A DNA stretch of 64,000 bases from Symsagittifera roscoffensis (taxonomy: Eukaryota; Xenacoelomorpha; Acoela; Convolutidae), in assembly GCF_963678635.1 (NCBI RefSeq), contig NC_087065.1, positions 26,929,254-26,993,253 on the forward strand, read 5' to 3'. The notes under the pieces are model-generated. The model was not told the origin of the DNA. It did not search any database and saw only the letters and a list, made by a program, of their open reading frames with translations. The translations under genes and the position numbers were made by a program. This document shows, piece after piece, positions 12,701 through 23,250 of the stretch (the stretch's first letter is position 1; the number at the start of each line of letters is the position of its first letter).

Positions 12701-13705
12701 CAGCTAATTCAATGCGAACCACTTTTCAACATTTAGTTTATTGCTGCAATCATTAAATTAGGGGAGAATATCTTTGAGACTATTTTACTGCTGATGAAAA
12801 TAGTAAAACTTTTTTGTTCTGGTGTGTTTCAGTTTAACTTAGATTTTGTTGCTTTTCACGCAAACTCCAGCACCACACATAATTGTCAGATTGGGTCAAA
12901 TGTTATATTATATTTACCACTCTTTTAGTCGTCTTTCAAAAATTTTTCTATGTGTTGAGGAAAACCGGTAAGAGTTTTTGACTGATAGAAAAACAAGTTT
13001 TTTTTCGATCAAAACAGCAAGCATGTAGAAATAATAATGAAAGTTTTGTCCTTCAAATGAACCAAACTGAGTTTCACTCTAGAAAAAGAATCAGTTTGAA
13101 AGCAATTTTTTCTTACAACTATCTTATCGTAATATGCAGTATTTTTTAACTAGATCAATTGAGACTAAGAAAATGCAACCTTTCTAAAATGTTGTTCTTC
13201 GTTTTTTACCCGAGCTGTCGCATCAAAATTTTTGTTGCCTTCAACAAAAAAAAGGAAAATAATGTTAAAACTACATATAAATAATTTAAAAAAAAAAACA
13301 TTTTTTTTCTGATTTGAACCTTTTAATTACGAGCACTATAAATCTCCTGGACTTCACATGTCTTGACACAATTGTGTGAATCATGAAATTTTAACTCGTG
13401 AAGTGAATTTTTCTCAATCGACAACTTATTGAAATTAGAGGCGATAATTAAGTTTTTGTCTTAGAGCCAGTATAATTTTTTTCGTTCCGGTCTTTGAAAA
13501 TGGGGAAGAACTTTTTTTTCGGGTGGGTTTTACGTGAGTTTAAATTTTGCTGTTTTCAACGCAAAATCAAGCATCACAAATCATGATCAGAGAGGGTCCA
13601 ATGATATATCATATTTAATTCTTTTAGTCGTGCCTCAAAAAATAACCATGTGGTGGGAAACACTGGTATGAAAAAGTTTGAGTATTAGACCTTTTTCGAT
13701 CAAGT
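9770..13705. repeat. Old, diverged segmental duplications (three units)
   Basis: A non-coding unit of about 600 bp recurs in the same order of landmarks: ATTGAGACTAAGAAAATGCAA, GAGCACTATAAAT, CACAATTGT...GAATCA, TTGAAATTAGAGG, ATATATCAT and GGGAAACACTGGTATGAAAA. The most complete copies are about 9770-10390 and 13140-13705. A partial copy lies at about 12640-12985. Another small pair is 9420-9510 versus 10840-10920. The copies differ by many substitutions and indels, so the duplications are old. No protein can be read in any copy. Confidence 0.6.
12001..12450. repeat. Dispersed repeat R3, copy 1
   Basis: About 450 bp here matches 54801-55236 in the same orientation. Shared blocks include GTTAGGTTGGTTTTTGAGAA, CACAGACTTTTTCGAA, GGGTAAAGCAAAAAGAGACC and TTTGAGCAGACACCAGT. 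Frames of up to 83 codons cross it but are broken differently in the two copies, so it is not coding now. The class is unknown. Confidence 0.65.
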
Positions 13706-15325
13706 AAATATAATAGAAGTTCCTGTCATACAACTTTAAAAGACCTAGTGTTACTCCAGAAAAAGAGAAATTTTTAAGTTTTTTAGTTGTTGATTTTTAG
13801 GAAGCTGAATTTTATAAATTTGTTATTTTTTAGAGACGTCAATTTTATGATGTTGCGTATGTTAACAAGGCGTGTCGGTTTTCCCACAAAAAAAACTACT
13901 TATTCATCATTTTCACGCATTGAGTGTAAAAAGAAATGCTCATCTTACATCTTTAGAGCTCAAACAAAAATTTAATTAGAAAAATTTTTGTTGGAAAATT
14001 TATAATTATTTTTGTCTATAAACTCGTTCGGGGTGAATTTCTCTCTCAATTTATCAAAAAATTACAATTAAGTTTTTTTATATATCAGAATTACAGCTTT
14101 TTGTTTTTATATGGTGATATGAACATTTATTTGCAAAAAAAAACGTGCAACTTTTGTCGACCACTGAGTTTTTCAAGGTATCTTTTTTTTAATCTTTGAT
14201 AAAATGTTGCGTTTTGGTACGAAATTCTGCGTGAAAGTTGTAACAATAACTATCATGGCAAATCTTCAATGCATTTTTTTCCGAGTGATTGGTGCTAATT
14301 AACCTCTGGGATATCTTGCATGAAAAAATCTTTGGCCTTGGTTATAGAGTTTTGGACAAAGCAGAAAACTTCAGAGTTGGATTTTTGTTCATGAAAAACT
14401 GCTAGTCATACGAGTTTTATGAATGCAAACCTGCTGGTTATATATATTTTTTGCATGAAAGAATGCTGATCAAACAGGTTTTATAATATTTTCTTACGTA
14501 TGAAATTGTACGATTAGAAATTTTTCTTTTATGAAAGTTGTAAGATTAGAAGTTTTGGTCAACCGCGATACAGGATACATATGAGCAAAAGTATAATTGA
14601 AACTAAACTAATGCAATTGTGCAATATTATTTTAACAAAAGCTCACTTTTAAGGTGTCGCATCCTGTTTTTTTCTTTGGAAATTAAAGACGAAAAATTAA
14701 ACCAATTTTCTTAAATTTAATGCTTTTTTCAAAACGCGTAAGGTCTGAAAAAATATTCGTTTTTAATATTTTGAGTGTTATCTGTAACTCAACAAATTAA
14801 AAATAACTGTTTTTATAAATTTGTTAGCTCACCGTTCGATACTAGTCAGTTGGTTTCTGCAATCTCAATTTTACCGCATGGCAATAAAAGTTCAATGAGA
14901 GAAATTTTAGGATTTAGAATTTTTTCTCATTTTTTCATTAGTGCGCGCAGGAACTGACGTGGACAGACAGACAGATGAACATACGAACAAGCAAACAAAC
15001 CGTTAGACGTATCATACAGGCAAACAAAACAATTTGATTGACAGACATAAAACCTTCAGACAGCCAGACTAAAATTACATAAAAGAGAGACGTAGAAAAA
15101 TAAAAACAATGATTTTATTATGATGCGGTTTTTCATGATATTATCTGAATGACACCAGGATTTTACCCAGTTAAAATGATTTTGTTTGCACCAAAAATTT
15201 GGCGAAAAGTACAAAAGACACCTTAAGCTCTCCACTTGAGTTTCTACAAAATCGCAACCCTAAAGCAATCCAAAATGATTTTCAGGCATTTCTATTTGAA
15301 GCTGTCTTTGTCTTTCCATAACTTC
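13706..15325. other. AT-rich DNA without a recognised gene
   Basis: No supportable gene or element was seen. Short frames at 13787-13975 and 14775-14957 have no recognisable features. Confidence 0.35.
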
Positions 15326-15536
15326 TGCTCTTTTCCACTTTCCCTACTTTTGAATTTTAACTTTGAAAGCTTATTTTAACATTGTCATAATGCAATGAAT
15401 CTTGGCATGTTTTACAAGCTAACAATTGCGCTCAGATTTGTTCTTCATACTTTACATCGCAACTTTACGCGTTTAGCTATAGTTTACGTTGAAGAAAAAT
15501 TGAAAATTTGAGAAGGGGGGCGCGTGGAAAAGAGCC
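15326..15536. mobile_element. hAT-like MITE of the GGCTCTTTTCC family (copy 1)
   Basis: The left end TGCTCTTTTCCACTTTCCC (15326) is mirrored by a right end of G-run plus CGCGTGGAAAAGAGCC (ending 15536). Flanking octamers ATAACTTC and ATAATATC agree at six of eight positions, consistent with a worn 8-bp target duplication. The interior is AT-rich and non-coding. It sits 14 bp beyond the stop codon of the PI-PLC gene. Confidence 0.6.
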
Positions 15537-15549
15537 ATAATATCTTCTG

Positions 15550-16007
15550 TTAGTTGGCGAAGTTTTTGCCGTATATAACCCTCGACATTTTGTCATCCAT
15601 GAAGTCCATTATTACAAAACCAAGCGCAGCGGGAGTTTCGAAATTGGTTACAAACTTCTTAACATCTGGATTTACAATCTTGGCATAGATCTTTGGTCCA
15701 GCTAAGTGTTTCCCACTGCTTGCACTTGTGAATGTGAAGTAAAACTGCTGTTGTTCTGGGCTCTTTTTAGCTCCCCAATTGGCATCCATCATGTTGTTCT
15801 TGAGCGAAAGAAGATATTGTTCACATGAGTTACGATAGGGGTTGCAGTCTGGCGTCCAGTTGTCCTCATCTGTATTATCTGACCACATTCTCGACTTGCA
15901 GAGACCTTGGGCTCCTCTGTTGCAGTTCCCCCCTCCGTCGTTTAAAAGAACTATTTGACCTCGCACCTGTCCTAGTTGGGGTATGGTGCGGCCCGAGTAG
16001 AACAAAC
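15550..16007 (-). CDS. Bacterial-type PI-PLC, 3' coding exon
   Basis: This is the last coding exon of a phosphatidylinositol-specific phospholipase C of the single-X-domain (GDPD-like TIM barrel) type. It opens after a TTCACAG acceptor and completes a split Gly codon from the upstream exon, giving a continuous reading into LFYSGRTIPQLGQVRGQIVLLN (quoted residues FYSGRTIPQLGQVRGQIVLL). It ends LGFVIMDFMDDKMSRVIYGK plus four residues and a TAA. The IPxLGxVRGxIVLLN segment and the late G-V-V/I-x-M-D-F strand are family signatures; the Asp of MDF matches the catalytic Asp near the C-terminus of Bacillus PI-PLC. Six Cys lie in an insert around DDGGGNCN/CKSR/DCNPYRNSC-type residues, which suggests an extracytoplasmic protein with disulfides. 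Confidence 0.85.
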
Positions 16008-16335
16008 CTGTGAACTATTTGCATTTTTATTTTTGACATGTCAAACATTTTTGTTCGAGAGTAGTTCAGAATGACGCATTTCAAAAACAACTCACAAAAA
16101 CTTAACCTGGTGAAAATTATTGCTTGTTGATTGCTGTTTTCCTGTACATTCATAGGTTTTGATGCAGTAGTAAAAAATTATCTTCAAGCAAGGCCAAGTT
16201 TTTTTGTATTAATATTCCGATACTGTTTTTATGATCTGAATTGAATGAAAAACTCATTTCCTGCGACAAAATTCCTTCGCACAATTTGGCATAAGTCATG
16301 AAAAAAGCTGAAAGAATGAAGAGGAAAACGATAAC

Positions 16336-16731
16336 CTGGATAAGAGCCGATATAACTCTGCAAGGTATCCACAAAACTCCTGCTGCAGTCGATTTCCTCA
16401 TACTCCTTTTTATACCTCATCACAATAGATTCGCTAGGATTTTGCCTCAAAAAGGCGTCAATGTCATTCAAAACATCCGCGAAATTCAATTTCAAGTAAA
16501 TAAACCCATGATTTATTCGGAAATAGTTCTCGTAATGATTCAAGCGAATGTCTAGAAACCGAACTCCAATATTAAGCTGGTCGGGTATTTTCAACGACTG
16601 GCATTCGCAGAAAAGCGTGCACATTGGTTGGTATTCATGGCAAGCGGCTGTATCATGAGTTCCAGGAACTGATAATTGTGAAATATATTTGTGGTCATCA
16701 ATATGATTCATCCAATTCACATCTGATATTC
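16336..16731 (-). CDS. Bacterial-type PI-PLC, catalytic X-domain exon
   Basis: This internal exon runs from a TTTACAG acceptor to a CCAG/GTTATC donor and encodes about 131 residues. WMNHIDDHKYISQLSVPGTH begins the barrel; the PGTHD motif carries the catalytic His-Asp, GVRFLDIR the substrate-binding Asp and Arg, and INHGF the second catalytic His. All match the residues known for Bacillus PI-PLC, so the domain appears intact. There is no Y, PH, EF-hand or C2 module, unlike the signalling PLCs of animals, and the sequence is closer to the secreted bacterial type than to PLCXD proteins. With the last exon it gives about 283 residues. The first exon (start codon, perhaps a signal peptide) lies upstream on the minus strand and was not found. 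It would cleave PI or GPI anchors; that is inferred from the family. Confidence 0.85.
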
Positions 16732-16800
16732 CTGTAAATTTGAATATTCGATAAATTAGAAACTAATTTGTATGGTATTATAAAGGATTTCAAAACATGG

Positions 16801-17005
16801 CTCTTTTCCAATTTCCCCACCCCCTAGTAAAACTACAAAACAAAAAAAAGCTGTTCAAAACTGTTCACACGGCATTTTGCATGCAGGGAAAATGTAAAAA
16901 TTTGTTCTCTTCTTCACGCTGACATATTTTGATGCAATTTTTGATATGAAAAGTTTTTAAATAGACTTTTAGAAATTGATCTGCAGAAATATTATAAAGA
17001 GAGAC
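16801..17005. mobile_element. Truncated MITE of the GGCTCTTTTCC family (copy 2)
   Basis: GGCTCTTTTCCAATTTCCCC at 16801 is a left end of the family. It is followed by CTGTTCACACGGCA and CTTCACGCTGACAT, which match the interior of the complete copy at 17726-17948 in inverted order. No right end (GGAAAAGAGCC) is present nearby, so this copy is truncated. Confidence 0.45.
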
Positions 17006-17409
17006 TCGAAAAAAAGCCGACGAACCTCACAACCTCTTCAACCACCTTTCAAATTTTACGATGAATGCGTGATGTTACGATGTAAGGTATGAAGTTCGGA
17101 CTTCTTCCTTTGTTAATCTTCAATAAAATAACAAAAAATTACCGTAGAAGTAAGCTCAAAATTGAGTACTCCCTAAAATCAACATTCCGTGATCCTAGAA
17201 GTCTCAAATTTTGACCAGTAAAAAGGATGGTTTTCTACTCATCAGGGTCTTCCTTTCACAATATCCCCCACCCCCACCTCAGTTCAAATTGTTCAAATTG
17301 TCATATTTTTTTAGTCAACCAGCCCTAAGGCCTAACCCGAAGGTGTATTATTTAGGTTGACATGAGCGCATATATTCAGCGCCCTTTAAGCTATGACTTA
17401 CTTGCCAGA
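17006..17409. other. Non-coding DNA upstream of the PI-PLC exons
   Basis: No exon or element was recognised. This should be intron or 5' flank of the PI-PLC gene. Confidence 0.3.
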
Positions 17410-17515
17410 GCTCACCTTACAAATTGCAGCGCACCTGCGATTTGAACCAGCAATCATTTGATTGCTGGGCACAATCACAACCGGAGCGCCACAATGCCAC
17501 TATTTGAGTTTGAAA
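17410..17515 (-). repeat. tRNA-like SINE head (Pol III A/B-box-like)
   Basis: On the minus strand the sequence contains a GTGGCGCTCCGGTTGTG A-box-like block and, about 40 bp on, GGTTCAAATCGC, which resembles the Pol III B box. Between them CCAGCAATCA and TGATTGCTGG form a perfect 10-bp hairpin around an AA loop. The arrangement suits a tRNA-derived SINE or a tRNA pseudogene. I cannot fold it into a proper cloverleaf, so it is not called a tRNA gene. Confidence 0.4.
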
Positions 17516-17725
17516 CTCACGACGAGTGACTCAAATTAATTTAGTTTCGTTTGACTTACTGACTGTGCCACGTGGCTTGTTAGTTTTGGTGATAGAAGCG
17601 CTCTTTTGTATAAAGTCAAAGGAAAGTTTGATAATTGAAGAGTATGTTTTTGCTCTTTCTCACATGTTTTTTCACGACAAGGTATAAATGAAAAATGAAA
17701 TATTAGAACGTATGGAGGAAAAAAG

Positions 17726-17948
17726 GGCTCTTTTCCAGTTCCCCCCCCCTTTCATTTTTTTCTGCAATTCATTTCATGAAAGCTTTTTTAAAATAATTTT
17801 TAATGTTATAAACTGCATTAAAACGTGTCAGCGTGAACAGCTGAACAAATTTTCACCAACAATTTCTAACATGAAAATTGCCGTGTGAACAATTTTTGAA
17901 CATCTCTTTTTGTAATTTAACAAAGGGGGGGGGAACTGGAAAAGAGCC
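17726..17948. mobile_element. hAT-like MITE of the GGCTCTTTTCC family (copy 3, complete)
   Basis: This 223-bp element has perfect inverted ends: GGCTCTTTTCCAGTT plus nine C and TTT on the left, and the exact mirror ending GAACTGGAAAAGAGCC on the right (27 bp in all). It is flanked by a perfect 8-bp direct repeat GAAAAAAG (17718-17725 and 17949-17956), the size produced by hAT transposases. The interior has no gene. It defines the family for the less complete copies at 15326, 16801 and 17989. Confidence 0.85.
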
Positions 17949-18038
17949 GAAAAAAGAAATCATTTGCATAGTTTTGCGCACTTTTTCGGGCTCTTTTACT
18001 TTTTCCCTCAGAAAGAGCAAAAACATTCTCTTCAACAG

Positions 18039-18144
18039 TTAGAACATAGTTGAAGATGGCCTCGGGCAAAAGAGCGCCATCGGGCACTTCGTGCCCTCAG
18101 ACCGGGCTCTTTTTCCCTGGGGCACCTTTCAATTATGTTCTAAC
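18039..18144. repeat. 106-bp near-palindrome (foldback)
   Basis: GTTAGAACATAGTTGAA (18039) is mirrored by TTCAATTATGTTCTAAC (to 18144) with one mismatch. The centre is a perfect GGGCAC-TTC-GTGCCC hairpin, and between lie paired blocks AAAAGAGC and GCTCTTTT. The whole segment can form a long hairpin or cruciform. An open frame of 71 codons crosses it but has no recognisable content. Confidence 0.7.
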
Positions 18145-18272
18145 TACTACAAGGTATCTTAAAAGTCACGTCCAAATGGCGATGCATCCTTTTTGTTGGT
18201 ATGGAAGTCAAATTGAAGAAGTTTTAATTGAAAACTCAATTTATACTTTTACGTTCCTTGGATGATAAGTTA

Positions 18273-18391
18273 GGATATGGGGATTTAATCCTATGGGTGA
18301 TTTAATCCCATGGCGGATTTTAACGTGGGGATTTTACCCTAGGGGATTCTGTCCTGGGGGATTATGTCCTAGGGGATTTAGTCCTAGAACC
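18273..18391. repeat. Minisatellite of ~15-19-bp GGGGATTnnGTCCTA units
   Basis: About seven consecutive units of the type GGGGATTTAATCCTA, GGATTCTGTCCT, GGGGATTATGTCCTA and GGGGATTTAGTCCTA are seen. Each unit is itself partly palindromic (GGATT...AATCC). The array is non-coding. Confidence 0.75.
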
Positions 18392-20884
18392 ATTCTCAAT
18401 TAATAACTCGTTCACTATGCCAAGTTTCATTGCATTCAGACTATTTTAAAGTAGTTTTTAATTTGAATTGAAATTCAAAGGGGTGGAAAAGAGCGGTAGA
18501 TTTGTTCATATTACCGATTTTTGTAATTTGTGGTCGAAACTCTGCTTTCACTACATTGACAGCCGAAATAAAAAAAGCTCCTAGAATGACTGAGGGTGTC
18601 ATCTTTGAAGAAAAGCTTCAGACGGATAGGTGAGAGAAAAACCACGCAATAAATATAAAGTTCGTTTTTTAAAAAAAAATTAACGAGGCGAGCAACACTT
18701 AGTTTCTGAAATCAGTAAAAACAGAATGAAAGTAAAGCGACAATAAGAGGCTAATAATTAAACACGTGCATCGTTAAAGGCGAATTTGATCTTATCTTAG
18801 TTTGAATTAGAGTCCGTAAATTTTTAGAGTGCAATATTTATTTTTCCGATCTTTTTTTAACGTCAATTTTTGTTTTTGCATGTTTTTTTTTGTTTTCTTC
18901 AGTTGAAGGATTTGTGTTTTCAATAAGATATCAGAACTTGTTAACAAACAAATTTTTGTTAAGAATGATTCTGTAAGAAATGTTTTGTTTTTAAAGTAGG
19001 TAATAAAATCTGTTAAAAATGTTGCACAAAGCAAACTCCTACTCCCCAGTTTGTTTGTCGAAAAGAACGATCAACATTTTTGTGATATTAATCTGCTGAA
19101 AAATTTCACTATTACAAAGATAGGATCAAATTAAAGATTTCGAGAAAAAACACGTGCCATTACCGGCAAATTATGCCATAGGATGAACTTCCACCTTAAT
19201 CTGCAAGAAATTTTGCTCAGACCCTTATTATTTTTGATTGCTCATTTTTTCATCCGATATAATAACAAGATACCGTGCTAAGTTGTTGGTTTTCATTTTC
19301 TTTCAAAGTTAAATAACCGATTGACTCTCCGAGTGAATTTTTCATGTCCCGTTATATCTCTTTTATCTGCAACAAACAAGAGTTCATTCTCAGATAAATT
19401 TTAGGGATATAAACATTAGTGTATTTTGTATGTTAGACATCAAAGCAGGTAATTACTTTTTCCAAAAAACTTGAAAAAATATCATCCGCAATGTACTCCA
19501 AAAGTATCCTTTAAAAAAAACTATTGAACCAAGCACTGTTCTTTGTGTAACTGCATGACTAACAATTTGTTTGATTTTTGTTTCAAAGACTGCGAGTGCT
19601 TTCAAAATATATGATAATTTAATTCCGTTTTTTTTGAGTTCCACTCTCTGAACAGAGCAAGGTCTTTTAAAAATCATTTGCCTTATTTTTAAGACAACCA
19701 AAGTTTTTTTTGCGACAACACTTTTTTTCGCTTTTAAACCGCAAATGCTGAATCAAAATTGATGTAAATATCTCGTCAAAAACTCGAACTATTTCGCTTA
19801 CCGTTTACCGCTTTTGCATTGCCTAAACCAGTACAGTGCAAACAATTTACGTTCGAACTGAATATTTCTTGTACAAAGACCGTTTAAGACAACAATAGGT
19901 TATTGCGTTTGTGTTTTGATAATCGAAATCAAGATTTCAATTTTATATTACAAGCAAAAAATCTGTGTTAAAGCTTGGGAACGATGTTTGAAAGTGACGG
20001 ATTTAATTATTAGTCGTAAGACAATGATCGATATGTGTTATATCTAGGTGGGTGAGTCAAGTAGGTATACTCAAGTTTGGTACTGAACTCCTAACTTTGT
20101 AGATTCGATTTTATCCAAAGCATAAGCATTATAGTAACAATAATGTAAAACATGCTATCTGTTTTTTTTGTATGCAACTAAAATTTCCGTTGATAGCTGA
20201 TCAAAGATTTAGCTTGAAAGATATAATTCACGTTTGAATTATATTCACGTTTAAAGACAATATGATCCATTTTAAATCCAATAATAAGCCAAAGTGACAC
20301 AAAAAAAATTTTTCATCAATGATTGACAAACTACACAATGGCTTAGCTTCAAATTTTTGTTGGAAAAAAAGTATGAATCTAAGCTATGAAAAAAGATATG
20401 GAGACTTCTCCATATCAAAAATTCTTTGTTTTCCTTTTTGAGTTTTGTGATTTCCTTTCTAAGTTGACTTCTGATCATTGGTTCCCTTATTCGATTGATT
20501 ATATTTTGAGTTTTTGTGTTGCTTTTTCTTTTTATGGCTAATCAAAAGTTGTTCATTTTAGTTTAGCTATAAAAAATTTTGGAACTTTTCACCCTTCATA
20601 TAAAAGAAGATTCATTAGAATTTGGCGTTTTTTTGTTGATTTTGAATTGGAAACAAATTGAAAAAAATAAAGATCTTAATTTTCGAATAAAAGCTTGGAA
20701 TATAAAACTTTTTAGGAGTCAGAACCGTTTTTCAGTTTCATATATTTTTTTTCGACATTTAATCAGCACAATTGAAAGTTTAGTGGCAAAATACCAGATG
20801 AAAAAACTATGATGTCAGATAAACCATTATGCTATGGAAATACAAGTTTTTTTTTGGTTTTCTGTTTCAGAAATATCTATTTGC
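18392..20884. other. AT-rich DNA without a recognised gene
   Basis: A right-end-like block GGGGTGGAAAAGAGCGG occurs at about 18479, perhaps a worn MITE end. Otherwise I saw nothing: the frames at 18807-19034, 19453-19701 and 20579-20812 are low-complexity and unrecognised. Confidence 0.35.
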
Positions 20885-23250
20885 GGTTCCCCCTTTTTAA
20901 CTCTAACCAACCTAACTCAACCTTTTAACTCTAACCAACCTAACAATTTAGCTCCTTGTTTTTTTACTGCCTTAGCAATATAGCATCGCTACATTTTAAA
21001 CCCATTTCAATGACTTAAAACCGTTTTAATCCAAACTGAAAAGAAAACTTACTTCTAAGGGGACTACGGTAAAAATCAAAGAATTCAACGAGAGAAATTT
21101 TTAACATTTAAAGCCAGACAATTTTGCGCTACTTAATTCGCGTAAATTTTGAACAGAAATGACGTTACAATTATTATTATTGAATCGTTTCAAACGAAAA
21201 TGATATGGCCTTGTCAATATGTTCAATGAATCATTTTAAAATGAATCAGAAACAAGCAATATCTCAATGAACTTCAGAAGCCCGCAAATAAAAAGACGTT
21301 CTTTGACTAAAATGGCTTAATTTTCCAGATATTTCCAGCCGGTATAGAAATTTAAAAAAGGTTTAACTAATGCGATAAGCCTAAAAATCATTATTTTAAA
21401 AAATCTTTCTCAAATCTAAACTTATAACTTGATCGCTTTGTCAGCTGTTTTTGAACTGTTGGCACATAAACGCAAAGCTAAAGGGTTTGTCAGCCCGTAG
21501 TCCCAAGGAACGAGTCAAGTTCTTGCGTTTAGTTAAGTTTCCGGGAGTCTGCAAGGAAATGTCTTTTCAAAAAAAGCTGACAAAATTTAAGTAGGATTAA
21601 TAACTAAATTTAAATAATAAGAAAAAATAAACAAAAATGAGGCAAAATTTAGACTGGTTTGACACAAATCAGATAACGCTCTGAAAAACTACAAATCAGG
21701 TTTTTCTTCGTAAATGGAAGTGCTCTTTCATTTAATTTTCGATACTTTTTCTTTTTTGTGAACTCATGGCCACTCGATGCATCAAAAACATTGAGTTTTT
21801 GAACGGAAGCGTCTTTTTGCCGGCTGCGCCCACTACTTTCCACATATTTGGGTGGGCTCCGCTGAAATAGGATTTAAACCACGGCCGCATCTCATCTCGC
21901 TGGTTCCAAAGGGAGGGTTGAAAAAATTTTTTTCACGGTTTGGCACCAAACGTTTTATATAAGGAGAGCCGAAGCACAAACACAAGTCAATTCTTTCAAT
22001 TTTTTCGGGTTCCAATCATTTTTTATCGCATACATTCGGAATATCCTGAACTATCATATCATAGGCATCGCCGATCTTTTCTTTTTTTTAAATGCAAGGA
22101 TTGGCAGCATTTTTAAAGCCAGCGCTCAAACTTGACTTGTTTCGTAAGTCACTTTTGGACACAAATCATTAATTTTTCCCATTTAATTCTGTGTGAGATG
22201 AAACAACAACCCGATAAATGTGCTTCGAGGAAAGTTTTTGGAAGGACTGAAGAGCAGCTTGCTCAAAAATTAACAAAACTTTTTCAAGCCGGCAGTTGGG
22301 TGCTAAACCAATTAACGCCTGCAGCTGCAAAAAACGATTGTAGCTTTTCCGATTTGATAGGAATGAAGGCGTAAATACAAGCCGGCGCAAAGCCAGATAC
22401 ACTAACATGAATTGATTATAGCTAACCAAACATTTTTAGAGTAATTTTAAAAAATTCATTGGCTAACCAGAAAAAAGACTTCTCCAGCCTTTAAGGGTCG
22501 CCGCACAAAATGATTCGCTCGTGATCATTTGATCCACTGTCTAACCGGATAAAATTTTCGAAAATATCAGGGATCTCATTATTTCGCGCAACGGGGATGG
22601 GCGGCATATTTACATCTAGCTGCTTAAGTGTGCGCGTAGCCGTTTGAATCAGCTTGTCTTTACTTGGAAGGGCAAACTAAGTAGCCAAATTAAGGCTCGA
22701 TTATTTCGTTATTTTCTGTAATGGCAGTTGCTCGAAATTTATGTGCTTGATATTTTGTGCAAACCCATTTTTCGGTCAACTTATTTTTTCTTTTGAAATA
22801 AAATTTGTGTTCGGATGCTGTAAGAAATGGCTTTTAGATAAGATTCTGAATTCGAAAAAAGAGTCAATCATAATGTGTTTATTTTGTTTGCGTTTGTTTA
22901 TTACTTAAATGATGTATAAAGTGACTGTAAGAATTTTTTTCTCAGAAATTTTACGTCAAGTTGTTATGAATTAGCACAAGAAGGTTTTTTTAGTGATCAT
23001 AGTCGTTTAGCGAAAACTATTATTAAAAATGAATTACGAATTTGTCGATAAGAGTTAGAAAGCCTCATTTTAGCATGTATAATTAAGATAAAATAAGTTT
23101 TTCACTATGGTGCGTGCGTTAATTGGAGGATTAACTTTGGTGTGATAAGAGTTAAGATAAAGAATTCATACAGCATTACTTTCAGGAGTGAAATGACTAG
23201 GTGTTAAAATTTACGGTGTTAAAGTGTATGGTAGTAAATTGTAAGACACC
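20885..23250 (-). mobile_element. Degenerate MULE (Mutator-like) DNA transposon, copy A
   Basis: The element runs from GGTTCCCCCTTTTTAACTC (20885) to GTAAGACACC (23250). These ends match copy C at 31724-32990 in inverted orientation. An 8-bp direct repeat CTATTTGC flanks it (20877-20884 and 23251-23258). Near both ends lie inverted versions of a TTAACACC...CATTTCACT block. The minus strand carries transposase remnants: a FLYWCH-like region near 22700-22800, a QAALQSFQK segment near 22250 and EPEKIERIDLCL...YIKRLVPNRE near 21880-22010. The frames are broken by stops and shifts, so it cannot encode a transposase. The 8-bp duplication, one short of the usual nine, may reflect a later deletion. 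Confidence 0.75.
21838..22430 (-). pseudogene. MULE transposase remnant in copy A
   Basis: Two minus-strand frames preserve pieces of a MULE transposase. One (22169-22429) contains QAALQSFQK followed by a shifted version of the CFFHLSQ region. The other (21833-22015) contains EPEKIERID, YIKRLVPNRE and PPFG. Corresponding pieces in copy C are AALQSFQKTFPEAHLSGCFF and EPEKIEKIDELC...YIKSLVPNRE. Frameshifts and stops separate the pieces. Confidence 0.7.
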
